Shown one piece after another: positions 32,801 to 46,800 of a stretch of DNA of 64,000 bases. Origin of the DNA: Panonychus citri (taxonomy: Eukaryota; Arthropoda; Arachnida; Trombidiformes; Tetranychidae). The stretch lies in assembly GCF_014898815.1 (NCBI RefSeq), contig NW_026515547.1:62001-126000 (forward strand), written 5' to 3'. The notes under the pieces are model-generated. The model searched no databases. It had not been told where the DNA came from and saw nothing but the letters and a program-made list of their open reading frames with translations. Numbering within the stretch: the stretch's first letter is position 1; each line of letters begins with the position of its first letter. The position numbers and the translations under genes were made by a program.

Positions 32801-35800
32801 AAAGAGTTGAAAAAAAAGTTAATCAAAATTGTAAGAATTGTAATTAATTGATTTCAGACTAAAGTTACATTAAATTTAAACTGAATCAACGAATTCAATT
32901 GTAATTAATCAAATTCCCATGTTAGTTAATTGTAATTTCCGAGATGAACATTTGAAAATAAATGTATATTAATCATACAATTTAATATCTTCATTGTACA
33001 ATTTAACCGCAGGGATAAAACAACAGCAGTAATCAGAAAGTGTTAAGCAATTAGTTGATTTAATTAATAAAAATGATTTTAATATCCTAATAACAATTAA
33101 GGATCTTAAAGTTAATCGTGAGAGTAACAAAAAAAAATCAAGGACAAAGTTTGATCACAATGTTAATTGTTGATCGTTAAGCGAGTTAATGAATTTAAAT
33201 CATAGTCTAACTAACTAACTAATTCAACAATTAACAATAATCATTTGATGATTTAACTTTAATCAACATTAGGTATCTTCATCAGCTGATCAATTGTTTA
33301 CGGAACTAAATTGTTACTGGAAATGTTTAATCTTCAAGTTTCCCCATTGAACTAATCATCTTAATCATTTGATTCCCTGTTGTGATTAGGATTAAATTAC
33401 AACAAAAATCAAGAGCTATTAACTAACAACAGGAACAATTTAATCAAGAATTCACAATCTATTTCTGGTTTAATGTAATAATTTGAAGGTCAATGTTGTA
33501 ACAATTAATTACTTAATACCGTAGTAGGCGTTGGGAACAATTAACGTTGATTACAATTAATAATCAACAGGTAAACAAAATACAATTAAAAAGAAAAGCT
33601 TCCGAAAATTGTATTTACAATTAATAGTTAAATTTTGCTGTTGTTTAATTGTCTAATATTTAATTACCATGATTAATACATGGAAATGATCATTAATCAT
33701 AAGCAAAAAACTTTCACTTTCATAATTGAACTTTCTGATTAGTTTTAATTTAATTTTAATTATCAACAACACTAAGGTAATTGTTTTAAGTGTACATACA
33801 ATTATTAATAAATTCAATTAACATCTTCATGTTAATGATACAATTTATTTAATTGTTTCGCTATGATATTTACAATTAGCAAAGGTTAAATATTGAACTT
33901 GAAAAGTTTTCGGTAACAATTAAGTGTAACAAGAAACGTTTCCGACTCTAATAATAAAATCAAATCAAATCGTAATCAACTAATCAATATGAAAATTTAT
34001 TACACAAGTCACACCTTGAATCGCCCAACAATCAACATGGGTGAAGTTAATTGTAATTAACTAATCATAATAAACTTTATATTTCAAGTTGCATTGAATC
34101 AAATTTGTATTTTTTTTTATTAACAAGTTTTGGTTAATCAATTTGTTGAGAAGTGTTTTATTAATTAACTTAATTGTGACATATACAAAGCAAAGAAACC
34201 ACCAGAAAAGTGTAACAGTTAATTGTGGTTAGTTATATACAATTAAATTAACATCGTCCACCCTTTAAATTAGGTTATTAATTTAAATTGTAACTTGATT
34301 GTGCGTGTTGAGGTTCAATTTTACAAACTAAATTAGATTTGATTGTTGTGACTACTAATCATACTGGTTGTAATTTAAATACATATATCATGGGAAATTG
34401 TTACAATAATCATACCAGAATTAAGAGTTGATTTAAATTGTTGAAAGAAAAAAAAATTTCTAATCCAATTATTATGAATTTGATTCTTAAATTGTTGTTA
34501 TGATTATCATCAAGTTAATCATATTATTCCTATGTCTCCTTTTTTTAATCATGATCATCATTTGGATTAACTTTTCCATGTCATAATCATGATTGTTGTA
34601 TAAAATAATCAACTAAATTGTTGTACTCAGGTAATCATGATGATCGTAATCCTGATTGTGAATGATAATAATTATTGTTACTATCAAGTAACCAGGAAAC
34701 ACATTGGTTAGGCTGCTAATCATGATTATCATTTAATCAGATTGTTAAGGTTACTCTTGATTTAGTTTAAATTGTAATAGTATATGAACAATTTAAATGT
34801 TTGACCAAACAATTTAACTCTGACCCATTGGTAATATTAGGTTGTCATCTTTATCAATTTCTTGATGTTTAAATGATACTGATGATGATAAAATTAAAGA
34901 TGACGACATGTAATTTAAATTGACAATTAAAATATTATGATTAAGCTAAGGATCAACGAGTGTATGTATCTTAACAATTAAGCCTGAGGCTAAATTGTTA
35001 CTATCGTTTTTTTAGGATAAATTAACTAAAATTTATCATCTCTTCCTGATGAACATAATCTGTGGTCAAACAATCAACATAAATGATAATTAATCAAACA
35101 AGATTATCAACTTGACCAATACAATCAAACAAAAAATCAAGATTCGGTTCAAACTTGTTGATTGGCTAAAGATTAACAAACAATTTAACTAATCATATTG
35201 TTCACATACTAAAGGTGAATGTTGATAGTTGACAAATTAATTGTCATTCCAATTGGTTGATTGCCAATTAAATAGTAATCAAAATAAATACTGAACAATA
35301 ATTTTCAATCAAGGATGAAAAAACTGTTTCTTTGGATTGTTTTACTTAAGTGATTTAGTGATGGTCAGTTAGTTGGATTGACCATTGATAATAATGATCA
35401 TTTTGTACTGATCCGAATTGGGAAAAAATTGTTTTCTTTTTCACTATTTCAACCATTTTAACCCATTTTATTTGGATAATGAATCCAAAATGATTACATG
35501 GTACATTTTTTTCACCATCATCATGAAAAATAACTTGTTAATCAACTGCTTCCTTTTCCTGTTTCCAGGAAAGATAAAGATTATCAAGATTACTTCCTAA
35601 ATTATATCCATAAATATGATGAATCATAAAAAAAGGGTTGAAATTGAATGAGCATTTATTGTTTCACTCTAAAGGTCAGTTAGGGTCACTTTCGCTGGAC
35701 CAAGAATGGGATGATAAGGATGATTATGCTCAAGTGATTAAAGTTAATTAATTAGTATTCATATCTAGAGGAAAAGTAATAATATTAAAAGAAAACTTTT

Positions 35801-38800
35801 TTTTTCAAACAATCGCCATGAAAATGTTACCTGTTGACATGAACACGTTTAAAAAGTGATGTTAAATTTGATACCTGATGATGAGTTTTTGTTTATTTAC
35901 TGTAGATGAAGATGAAGATGAAGATGAGGATGAGGATGAGGATGATTATGAGGATAAACTTGTTATCATAAAGGTAATTTGTTACTAGGAACGTTAAAAG
36001 GTGTGGTCATTGAGCTGAAATTTTCAGGTAAAAAAAGAGAAAAAGAAAGAAAAATTTTCAGAATAAACAAAAGTTGATTCCGGAAAAAGAAAATCTAATC
36101 ATTTCTAATCAACAATTAACTAATTAACCAAACAACTTGACCCTTTAATTTGCTACAACAACAATTATCAAGATAATCAAACAAGGAAACAAACCAATTA
36201 AACGTTGGTTAATCATGACAAAGCAATCAAAACATTGAGACGATTAAATCTCAGGTGAAAAAAAATAAACAAACAAAATTTACGAATGAAAAAACTTTTC
36301 AATCGCAATTTATTAATCGTCAGTAGTTACGAGCAACAATTAATCAATTACCATTGGAAAGGTCAATGAAATAATCAAAACAATTAACATAAGCAATAAG
36401 AATTGAATAATATTAATAGTAAAGTAAGAGAAATCATCTAAAACAATTAATGATAAACAGGTAACTAAATTAATGACAATGCGAATTTAAAAAAGGGATA
36501 TTAGTTGTAATCATTGAAATTGATTGCAAATAATTTACCAACCAATTAAACTGTCAAATTAATAGTTTATTTTGTAACTAAATGAGAAACAACAAAACTT
36601 TGTTTCCATCTACTTACCCTGTGTACCAAGGTAACAAGGTTTAGATTGAAAAAAAACTACAGTCCTTACCTGTTAAACTATGAAAAAATTTACTAATCAT
36701 TACCGTCGTTATTATGATTATTTATATTGATGGTGAAAAAAATATATATAATATTTCAATGTCAATCTAAATATATGATAACTTTGGTGCGAAGGCAAAA
36801 AAACGCATTGAAAGATTATCATTATCATCACAATGGAATAGGGAAAAAATTTTTACAAAGATAATCTTTCATCTCTCTCTGTTTTTCAATTGAGGTGTTA
36901 TAGAGATAAAGATGAAGATAAGATGATGACGATAATGATGATGATGATAAAAATACTTTTATCATCCATCGTCCCCCTGTAATTTAGTAGCAATGGATCC
37001 TCATCTCTTTTTTTTCATACCTGGATTAAGGTGATCGGGTAAGTTCACTCCCATACCTTTATCGTCATCATCATTATTATTAATGATGAAGATGGAAATG
37101 AAGATGATAGGGATGATGATGATGATAGTCTACTTACATAGTTACTTAGATATTGCCAAAAAATTGATAACAATTGATTCAAACTTATCGTGTTACCTTG
37201 ACCTTCAATTTTTTTTTCTTCATCTTCTTTTTACTTTTAACCTTTACCATTGGTACAATTTTGTGTAATTGCTTTTTCTGTATACTATTAATGGTATAAA
37301 TATAAAATGAAATGTGATTTGTTAATAGTTATCAATTGAAATTAATTTTGTCTATTCAGAGATGGAGATTAAATCTCAATTGTTGAAAAGAAATACAAAA
37401 AAAAAACGAGATGCAAATCAACTTGCAATCAACAGGTAATATTAGACAAGACACTTTGTAAACCATAATCATCATTATTCATTTGCTATTGAATTGTCTT
37501 CATCTTCCAGGTATTCAGTTTGATCACAACAATTTAAATCTGATTACAGATGATCTGAGCGTTTCTCTTGTACTAAACTCAAGCACATAATAATAATTCA
37601 GTGCTCATTGAACAATTTGTTATTATGTATTATACTTAATTCAAGTTAATCATGAAATTGTAATCAGACAGTGAAACAGTAATTGGTCAGCCTACCTGTT
37701 GTTGATCATTTTCATTTACCTGATATTTTTCATGCTACAAATTTAGATGATAAAAATGATGAGGATGATGATGATGACTGGTTATCCTAAATCATCCTGA
37801 TGTATATATATATATAAAAAAAAGAGGTAAAATAACAATCACCAGGTAACAATAGACAGTTAGTTACCCAAAGAATCAGAATTCAAGTTCCGGGGTAGCC
37901 CTGAACTCTATCAAAATTTTTTGGTGAATATTATATCGATCAGAAAAAAATATCTTCCTATTTTTTTTTCATATTATATTATGAATAACCTGAGAGAGGG
38001 CGAGTAGGATGAAGATGATGATTATTATTATTATTATTTAAAAAAGAAACGGTAAACTGGCCTGTTGACCGTAAGGTACAATTGTTTTGTTGCTCTTTAT
38101 ATTAATGATAATAATATTATCAGAATTGTTCAAGGTTGGCAGATTACATTGATTAAGTAATCATGAATATGAAAATAATATTATTCATGACAATAAGTTT
38201 TGTTGTTTACTAAATTATCATATTGATCATGATGGCGATGATGATAATTTAACAATGACGTTGATGATTAAATAGTCACCAAAACGATTGACAGCTTCTG
38301 ATAGATAATAATAACGATTAATGATCCAAGCAATCAACCATTCAATTCAATTGCCTTGTTACAGATCACCAGCGGTAACAGACAACAATTTAAAAGTTAA
38401 TTGCTGGTGGTTGATCAGTTAACCAAAAGGGATTTTCAAACAATCAAACTTATTATGTATTAAGTGAGACATATGAAAATGTTTCTTAGATCAAGTTTAA
38501 CAATTAAAACATCCAACTGAATGATTAACTGCCTAAGGAAATAAAATTAATCCATTTCATTGATTAACTTAATACATATTCATATTGATATTAAAATGAA
38601 AGGTTAATTGTAAATCTTGATAATGTTTTCTTAATTTAATTGTTAATCAATATGATGTGTTATCTGTTATGATAGGTGATTGAAAGTGCTATATAATTAC
38701 ACAATTACTTGGTTAATTGTTACTTACATTTAAGACAATCAAGTGATTGAAACGGTGTAATTATTAATTTGATATATTCATTTGTATTTCTCAATTTAAT

Positions 38801-39787
38801 TTCCATCATTTAATCAATTTCTCTCGCATCAACTAAAGATAGTTAATTAATATCATAAGTTTTACTTTTCTTTTTCCAATCTCGAGATGGAAAACTAATT
38901 TCTATCACAGAATTTAATATAAAGGTAAATGATGGCGAAAATGAAGAAAAAAACAAAAGAATAAAAATCTTCTCCTCCCAATAATTAACTCTCAATCTCC
39001 AATGTTTTAAATATCATCCTCATCCTCATCTTCCTATTTATCTTCATCATCTTGTACATATGAAAAAAAAACAAAAACATCAACAAAAGCCCCAAGGAGA
39101 CAAATCAAAAGTGACTTGAAATCAGCTGAATTACTTATTATGATGATCAACAAAAATCCCGACAATTTAAATGATAATCAAAATTTGACAGTTTCCAATA
39201 CAATATTATCAGTATTAGTTAATTAAATTTAATTGTGATAATCACAATCACTTATTATATAAGATTAAAGTTTCCAATTAAATTTGAAACACTTCAACAC
39301 TGATCCAGACGGGAAAAGTTAATTACTCAAGGATAATAAGTTTACAATTTAAACTTATCAAACTTATTAAATTGTTGTGATAATCAATTACTAATATATT
39401 TGATTACTATTATTTCAATATTTACACTAATTTTTAATGGTTCTAATGTTAATGATTAACTTGATTAGTATCAAAAGGAAAGTATTTATAATTTGATAAT
39501 AGAAAGTTAAACGATCTAAATCAATCAATTGATTGTGAAGTTTTTTTTTCTTCATTCATTTCTAAATTTTTCTTAAATCGTTGAACCGTTAACTTCCGTT
39601 TGATTAAATTGTGATAATTAGAGAGAAAACAAAATTCACTATAATAATGATCAATATATTTACCTTGACGTTGTTGAAGTTTTGATTGTTGTGGTTGTGA
39701 CTGTTGTTGTTGTTGTTGTTGGGATTGAATTTGAATTACCCAGGTCAATGTAATGGTAACAATAGTCCAGAATTTAAATTCAATCAT
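26830..39787 (-). CDS. PAN/apple and ZP domain transmembrane protein (NompA/NOAH/trynity type)
   Basis: Apical extracellular-matrix protein of the arthropod PAN+ZP group, which links epithelia or sensory dendrites to cuticle. Six exons (39664-39787, 30195-30752, 29852-30121, 29439-29757, 27321-27946, 26830-27233) join in frame to about 766 residues. Order: a signal peptide (residues 1-22), a Gln-rich stretch, three PAN/apple modules starting near GPCDQND, CQKSWVF and CEFKTIRG, then the ZP-N and ZP-C halves. A polybasic furin-type site GKRRRRRRNV follows, then a membrane helix (LIFSILLITQIVVLIAW) and a cytoplasmic tail of about 95 residues with His and Ser runs. NompA has five PAN domains, so three PAN modules suggest a trynity- or NOAH-like relative. 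The first intron is about 8.9 kb. All exon phases match. Confidence 0.85.
27947..29438 (-). other. Intron between the ZP-N and ZP-C exons (1.5 kb)
   Basis: AT-rich intron, full of short AATTGT/TTAATTG-type words. No nested gene is seen. Confidence 0.6.
30753..39663 (-). other. First intron of the PAN/ZP gene (8.9 kb)
   Basis: It separates the signal-peptide exon from all domain exons. It is AT-rich and strongly enriched by eye in words such as TTAATTGT, ACAATTAA and TGATTA. It also holds GA and GAT microsatellites (30790-30811, 35905-35955). The longest open frames (for example 35418-35600) have no protein-like features. A nested non-coding RNA or enhancer cluster is possible, but nothing specific is recognised. 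Confidence 0.6.
35905..35955. repeat. GATGAA/GATGAG repeat
   Basis: Imperfect hexamer repeat inside the long intron. Confidence 0.8.
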
Positions 39788-42733
39788 GTTGAGATGATTA
39801 GATTGATTAGATTATCAATTTACAATATTGAATGATGACAGGGAGGTAATAGAAACAGATTCTAGATAATAATGATGAACGTTATTCAATGATATGAAAA
39901 CGTTATGATAAACATTCAATTGATTGTAATTTTGATTGTTTGTTGACTGTTGACAATCACGATTGTTATTTTTTTTGTTATATCAACTATTGGATGAATG
40001 AAGGATTACCAATGGGATAAAGATGATGATGAGTGAGTGAAATTTGCAGAGTAAATTGTCAAAGGATGTTAGTTGATTGTCACGGTCTAACCAGCACTAA
40101 GAACTGAGAGTTTCAAATACTGACCTGGACCTTAAATTGCCCAGTTGATAATCAGTGTTGATTGTTGAGATGATGATGTTGAATGTTACTTTTTTTTCAC
40201 TTGCTCACAAAGTCAACGGAATCTTTTAGTTGACTCGTCAAAATGAATGAAAGGAGAGAGACAGAAAGAGAGAGATGAAGATGAAGATGAATGAAAATGA
40301 AAGGTAAGAATGAAAGATGAAGATAAGAGAGGAAACAAGCAACAGGTAAGAGTTGATGATGATAAGAAGAGAGAGAGAGAGAGAAAAAAAAAGATTCTAT
40401 CAACGACTTCCTCTGATGATTATGATGATGATGATGATGATGATGATGTTTATTTGTCTTTTTGTCTTCTTCTATCTCTCTCTCGGTCTCTGTTTTTGTG
40501 ATTGTTTCAATTGAATTAACAACTGAGATACTTGATTATTATGTATATTTGGTCAGCTCCCTGAGTCTCAGTGGATAAAAAGTCACTTAAAGATGATTGA
40601 TGAGATTAGATAATTAAAATCACGACCAAAAGCGTAATAAATTGTTACCTGGACCAAGAACTTTCATCAAATAACAGAAACAAAAAAGTTTCTAAAAAAA
40701 GAAGAACAGAAAAAATTTTCGATTTCACAATTTTTAATTTGTTCTAAGAAAAGTATCAACTTGATTAGGATTATTGTCACTTGTCGAATGGTAAAAATCA
40801 CCAACCAAAATTAAATCCGATTGATTAACATGGGAAAGAAAATGGAAAACTTTTTATTCAGTTCAAAGTTTTTCGTTAACCCAGTTAATTGTTACTCGTT
40901 GGAATCGATAATCATAATGTTGTTATTAGAATTGAAGATTAATCTAAACTGAAGGTATCATTTGGTTAGAATGAACATTTATGATAGAAAAGAGAGAGAG
41001 AGAGAGATGAAGATAAATTCTAAGTTCAGAGTGTAAGAGAAGATGAAGGAAAAGAGAGTAAAGAAAGAGAAGATAACAAGTCTCTTTAAAGAGAAGGCGG
41101 GTTAAGGGCACTTGTAGTACTCTAACTTGTCTCTTTCTTTTTCCAAGGGAAGATAAAGGTAAGGGCGTTTTCATCATCTTCTTCTGCTTCTCTCTCTCTC
41201 TCTCTCATTTTCATCTTCAGGTAAGAAAAAAAACGATTCAAGCAAAATCGTGGTTCCTATTTGATTCGTAGTAAATTTTGATTGTTTCACTTTCAAAACG
41301 TTTTCTCAATTGAAAGTTACTACTGATTGCTCACAATTGGTTCACAATTTAAATCATTTTGCATTTTCTTGGTCTAATTGGTTTTACAATTTAATTTCTT
41401 TAATCGCTGCCGTGTTAATCAATTTATCCTTTTGTTGATCATTAAGATGATGAAATTGTTTTTGGTCAATTGTTTCTCTTGTTTCTTGATTATTATTATT
41501 ACAATGAAACTCACGATATTAAACTCAAATGATTAAGGTGATGATGATTCGTTTGTTTTGTTTAAATCAATTGGTTAATTGTCCTTGGGTAAATCTCCTT
41601 GTTAATTGTGAACAGATCATCATCATCATCATCATCATCAGGTGTAGCGGATGTTTCCATGCTTCTAACCCATGTGTTTGTATACAATTAAAGATGATAA
41701 AAGAAAACAAATCAAAAATTGAATTAGTCAAACAATTAACTAATTGTTCACCTTCAAGGTTGTTTAACTTCAATTGCTTCTGATATTTTCAACTCTCTAT
41801 CTTGAGAGATATTAATTATTGTTTTCAGTGTCCACAGCAAATGGTCAATCATGGTTAATATAATTTTTTCTTTCTCTCTCTCTTAACTTTTTTTTTCCTT
41901 CGAATTTGTTTTTTTCTCTTCTTCTTCTTCTCGAAATAGCCAATGGTCAGTTGTTAACACTTTCATTTGAGATTATTCAAGGTTTCAATTTGGATATTAA
42001 GAGATAAACAATAATCACAATTTGACACAATAAATTAATACACAAACAATTATTTAATTAATTAAACTTTTTCTTTCTCTCCTTCTGTTAAGTCAAGGTT
42101 TAACTGACCACTACAATAGATTAGTGGTCATCTTAACAATCTCAATGGAACCAATTGATACTCATGCCAATTGAAATCCTCGATTTTCAATTAAATTGTT
42201 TTATTTAATTAATTTCTTTCTTTAACCTTAACTTTCATTCTAACAATTATACACAATTGAAAACAATTAAGTAGCTAATGAATCAATTAATTGGTTGATT
42301 AACAAAAAAAAACAATTGAAAAGTTAAACATCCAATAAATTGGTTCCACTACTATAAGAATCACCTTTTCAACTTAAATCTTCAAATTAACTTTACCAAC
42401 AATCAATTAATCAGGCAAGTGATCATTTATTCACTAATTTAAAAATTTAACCCTTTAAATCGTAATTGTAATCGATTTAGTTAAATCAATTTCGAAATTT
42501 TTTTTCTTCGTTTTTTGGTTGACCGATAATTCACCAGATGGCGCTGACTCTCATTCTCTTTTCAGTTTTGTTATTGTTTCTTTTTGTTGACAATTTAATC
42601 ATCATTTAACTCAATTGTCTATTTTTCTTTTAATTGCTTCATTAATCTTGCTAATTAATTGATTGTTTTGTTTTCTAATTGTCCTGTGTGTGTTTCTGTG
42701 ATTGTTCAACTTTGTTTCCTTCCCCCAACTATT
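39788..42733. other. Divergent spacer between PAN/ZP gene and MED21
   Basis: About 2.9 kb, presumably containing both promoters. GA and GAT tracts at 40371-40390 and 40415-40449 give spurious low-complexity frames. Another GAT/CAT run is near 41618-41640. No gene is recognised. Confidence 0.5.
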
Positions 42734-43260
42734 ATGGCCGATAGATTAACTCAAATCCAAGATGCTGTCAACATTCAGGCTGAAAATTTCTGCAATAGTA
42801 TTGGTATAATTCAACAATTTTCCAAGCCAAGTTTTTTCCCTGATTTCGAGAAATCCAAGGCATCGGCTAATGAAGATTCATCTCCCGGTGAAGATTATCC
42901 CCAATTATTTGCTCAATTAATTGCAAGAACAGCCAAAGATATCGATGTTCTTATTGATTCACTTCCAAGTGAAGAGTCAACACCAGAGCTTCAGGTAAAC
43001 AAAAAGATTCTCATAACAATTAATTTTAATATTCTTTTGATGGTGATATTTATCATTGTTTCTCTTTGTTAATCTTTTTTCTATTCATTTTGTGTATTCA
43101 GGCTTCGCATTTGAAAAGATTAGAGGCAGAAAATCAAGAAGCGGCTCAAAGATTAGAGGAAACTGTCGCCAAAGGAGAGAAACTATTGGAACAGATACAA
43201 AAAGCTCTTCAAGATATCGCTGAAGCTCAACTTCAAATGCAATGTTTCAAGAATTATTAA
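42734..43260 (+). CDS. MED21: Mediator of RNA polymerase II transcription subunit 21
   Basis: A small helical subunit of the Mediator middle module that forms a heterodimer with MED7, bridging regulators to RNA polymerase II in the nucleus. Two exons, 42734-42994 and 43102-43260, join in phase 0 to 139 residues, close to the usual 140-145. The start MADRLTQIQDAVN and the following FCNSIGIIQQ match the conserved N-terminus. The second exon is a long coiled coil (LKRLEAENQEAAQRLEETV and on). An upstream non-ATG in-frame extension exists but is not needed. The downstream neighbour is convergent. Confidence 0.95.
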
Positions 43261-43861
43261 TCAGTGTTACTCTTCAATTTGTCTAATTAACACTCAGATT
43301 AATTGTTATCATCATCAGTGAGAAAGTTACTTAATTTCCAAACAAAAAAAAAGGTAACTTATTCAAAGATAAATAATGGATAAGAAAATCCATTCAATCT
43401 AAACGAGCTGGAAAAAGATTTAATTGTTAAGCTTCCGATGATTAAAAGCGAACTTTTTTTCTTAATCAAATTCTGATTGAGATGGAAACTTTTTTTTCAA
43501 TTTTAAAAGTTTACCGGTTTTAAGATGAGAGTTGATTGAAAAGTTTCTACAATTGGTCTCGGTTATGGGAAACGGAGACCTTTTAATCATTTGGTTAACT
43601 CTCGATGTTATAATTAATAGATTAGAAAATAAAACAAACTTAACTTCAAATAGCAATTTAAGCTTTTTGAAGATTAATAACAAATAAGAAAGACAATGTA
43701 TTACAAATATTATATATTAATCAATGAACATAATTCTTATTTTTTTTTGTATCTCAATTTGTGTATAGTTTATGAACAGAACAATTTTTTGTTGTCTCTT
43801 TGATTATTATTGGTAAATATTATCGATAATTAGAATTAACAAAATCGTTATCTTGAAGAAA
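43261..43861. other. Convergent spacer between MED21 and ATP13A
   Basis: Carries the two 3' UTRs. AT-rich with no clear AATAAA on either strand that I would assign. Nothing else is seen. Confidence 0.5.
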
Positions 43862-46800
43862 TTAAACTTTATCCGATGCCATTGATGCTGGAGATGAAAG
43901 AGAGATGCCAGATTCTGAATTAGATTCTTTGGAGGAAATTCCATTTGCATCGGTTGAATGTTTCCTTTTTCCTGAATCAATGTCATCATCTCCATTTTCA
44001 CACATAATTGTAGCAGCTTCTTGAAGATCTGATAAACTTGATGGGAGACTGAACAGAAAAAAAAGAAAACAAAGAAACAATATTAGTGTTAATAAATAAT
44101 AATAATAAACTTGGAAAAAGTCAGACATAGACATGTAAGACTAGAGAGTCAATGAAAAAGGATTAAGAGGTTTAACATTTTGCCAAGAATTATGATCTAA
44201 ATACTTAATCTTTGTGAGAGTAGTAAAAAAAAAAGGATTATTAATCTTGTATAATGGTAAAACAAAATCTCTTCAATGAATTAGTTATATTTACCTAAGT
44301 CTCGGTGGAAGCCAAGTAGTGTTGTTTTCAGTCTCACGTTCAATTATCTCATAAGGTTTTTGACCAGAAAATGATTTAACCCATTGAAGTGATCGCAATT
44401 TAACGTGGATTAAATAATCAACAATAAAGGACTATTGAAATGATAGAAAGAGAAAGGGGTAGAAATAAAAAGAGAGAATTAATTCCATTCAAAGTGTATA
44501 GATAATTAAATCAACGAACCTCAGCAAGGTAAGAAAAGATAAAATTTAATAAAGCCAAGAGTAAACAGAAAAATCTAAACTCCATGGCAACACCAGTAAC
44601 CTCCAGCTGAAAGATAATAGAAAAAGGATAAAGAAGATAATTAATATCAATGTTGATTTATGTTAATCATGACAATTTACCTCTAGAAGTGAAGAAAGCC
44701 ATGGCGGAGGAATGAGAATTATGTAAGAAGTTAAGATAGTCATAACCACTATAGCTGAGATGAACCATTCTGTATGATTAGGAATTAAGATAAACATTAG
44801 TTAGTCTGTGATGCTATTAATTAAGTAGAGTGTTTTGTTATTATTATTGTAATTAAAACTAACTATTGGAGTAAACTGGCTTCCGGTAAGGTGCTCCTTT
44901 GGCAAATACCAGAGCAAGACTTATGTATTGGAAAACGGAGACGGAAAATATGGCATAATTATCGTGACAAGCGACATCTTCCTCATCAATCGGAGTGTGG
45001 ACAATGTACCAGGGTTGGGCCCATAAAACAACCACTGCGGTCATTTGGAAGATGATTATGATAACTATTTGCAGGAATAAGGAGGCAAGAGGAACAATTC
45101 CAACCAAAGAGGACGGAGGAGGATTCTTTGAAAGTTCAGTGAAAGACTCAGTGCGACCAACTGATTTTTCCAAAAATAATATGACAATAATAGAGATGAG
45201 AAAAACAATTACAATTATGTAATAATAATAGAGTGTGACTCTCGATTATGATATTGATTGTTGTCAATATAATACTCACAAAGAACGAAGAAAAGAGAGA
45301 TTAAAAACAGATCAATATAAAGATATTCCATATCTGATAGATTTGAATGATACTAAGAGAAAGGGAATAAAAATTGTTGATTAATTAGTTGTAATTAATA
45401 AGTGTTTAGGAAATTTTTTCGTATCAATACTTACAGCGTACAAAATAATTACAGAAATAAATTGAGCAAGACTGTAACAGGCCATGTATTTTAGGATACC
45501 AAAGGCCGTTACCAGAGAGGCTCGACCTTCACTAATTAAAACAGGTATACAGGAAATGTTTGGTGTCTTTGAGGTGAAAGGTGAGGCCACCGATGCTTCC
45601 GTATCTGATAGTGAGATACCTGCGTGAGCAGCTTTGAGAGCACCACAATCGTTGGCACCATCACCGCACATACCAACATAATAGCCTAAATCTTGAAGAA
45701 GCTCGATAAGTTGCTGTTTCTGATCTGGTCCCATACGAGCAAAAATGGTGCCACGAATGGCTACTTTGTTTAAAAGGTCAGGATAATATTCACGAAGTAC
45801 TCGAAATGTTTTACCAGTAATAGCGATATGTAATTTCTCATCAGAATCAATGACAACCTTAACAAAATCTAAACTAGTTGATTTAAGTTGATGATCGTTA
45901 TGATGATTATTATTGTTGCCATTGTTTTCAAAGGGTTTTGTTGCTGATTGATGATCTGCATTGGCAAATCTCCAAGTTAACGATGGAGGTGATAGTGCAG
46001 ATGAATCATGTTCAATTGCGTCCAACAATACAACCTTATCATTTGGTTTAATCATTAAACATTCCCGACCTACACTTAGAGCTGTTAACATATTGTCACC
46101 GGTAATCATGACCGATCTAATGTTAGCCGTTGAAAGTGTTTGAATGATATAAGTTGTTTCTGGTTTGAGGACATTGGACATGACAAGAAGACCCAAGAAC
46201 TTCATATCTTGTTCAATCTCTTCTCGAGGTGCTCGTTGCATTTTAGAGTAAGATAAATGAAGATCACGAGATGCAATACCCAGAACACGATAACCCTTTT
46301 CCGTATAACCCATTAGGATGTCGGAAAAATTGGAGGGTATGGTTTCCTTAAGGCACAATTTAGAGATCATTTCCGGTGCTCCCTTAGCGTAAAGGACAAA
46401 ATGATCGTCTCCAAGGAGACGAGTGATAACTGACATTCTTTGTAGACTAGATGAGAAAGGAAATTGTCGCAAGATGCCAATCTCAATATCGTTGTTTATC
46501 ACCTCATCAGCATCGATACCAGAATTTCCTGGTTTAACGATTGTCGGTGCTAATAGATCATATTTATTTTCGTCATCAACTGAAGGTTCTTCCAATATCC
46601 ATCCGGTTGCATGGAACATTTTCAAATCCAATGGATCGCCGACTAAATTGTCTCCAATAATTGTTAATGAATGACAGGTTGACAGGCAAGATAATATTGG
46701 TCCAGTGGGTAATTGAGACGGATTACGAACGGGAAAGGTTAATCGAGATGTGATAGGATCAACTGGAATAATCTCGGAAAAGCTAAGATCATCTTCAGTT

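Noticed and set aside
35418..35600. 60-codon frame in the PAN/ZP intron
   Set aside because: Low complexity Phe/Asn/Ile composition without features and no upstream regulatory signal.
40310..40501. Asp-rich open frame
   Set aside because: Made by GA and GAT repeats.
45121..45160. TTCAGTGAAAGAC, a possible further hairpin of the retroelement family
   Set aside because: It lies in ATP13A coding sequence, with no matching stem. Chance similarity.
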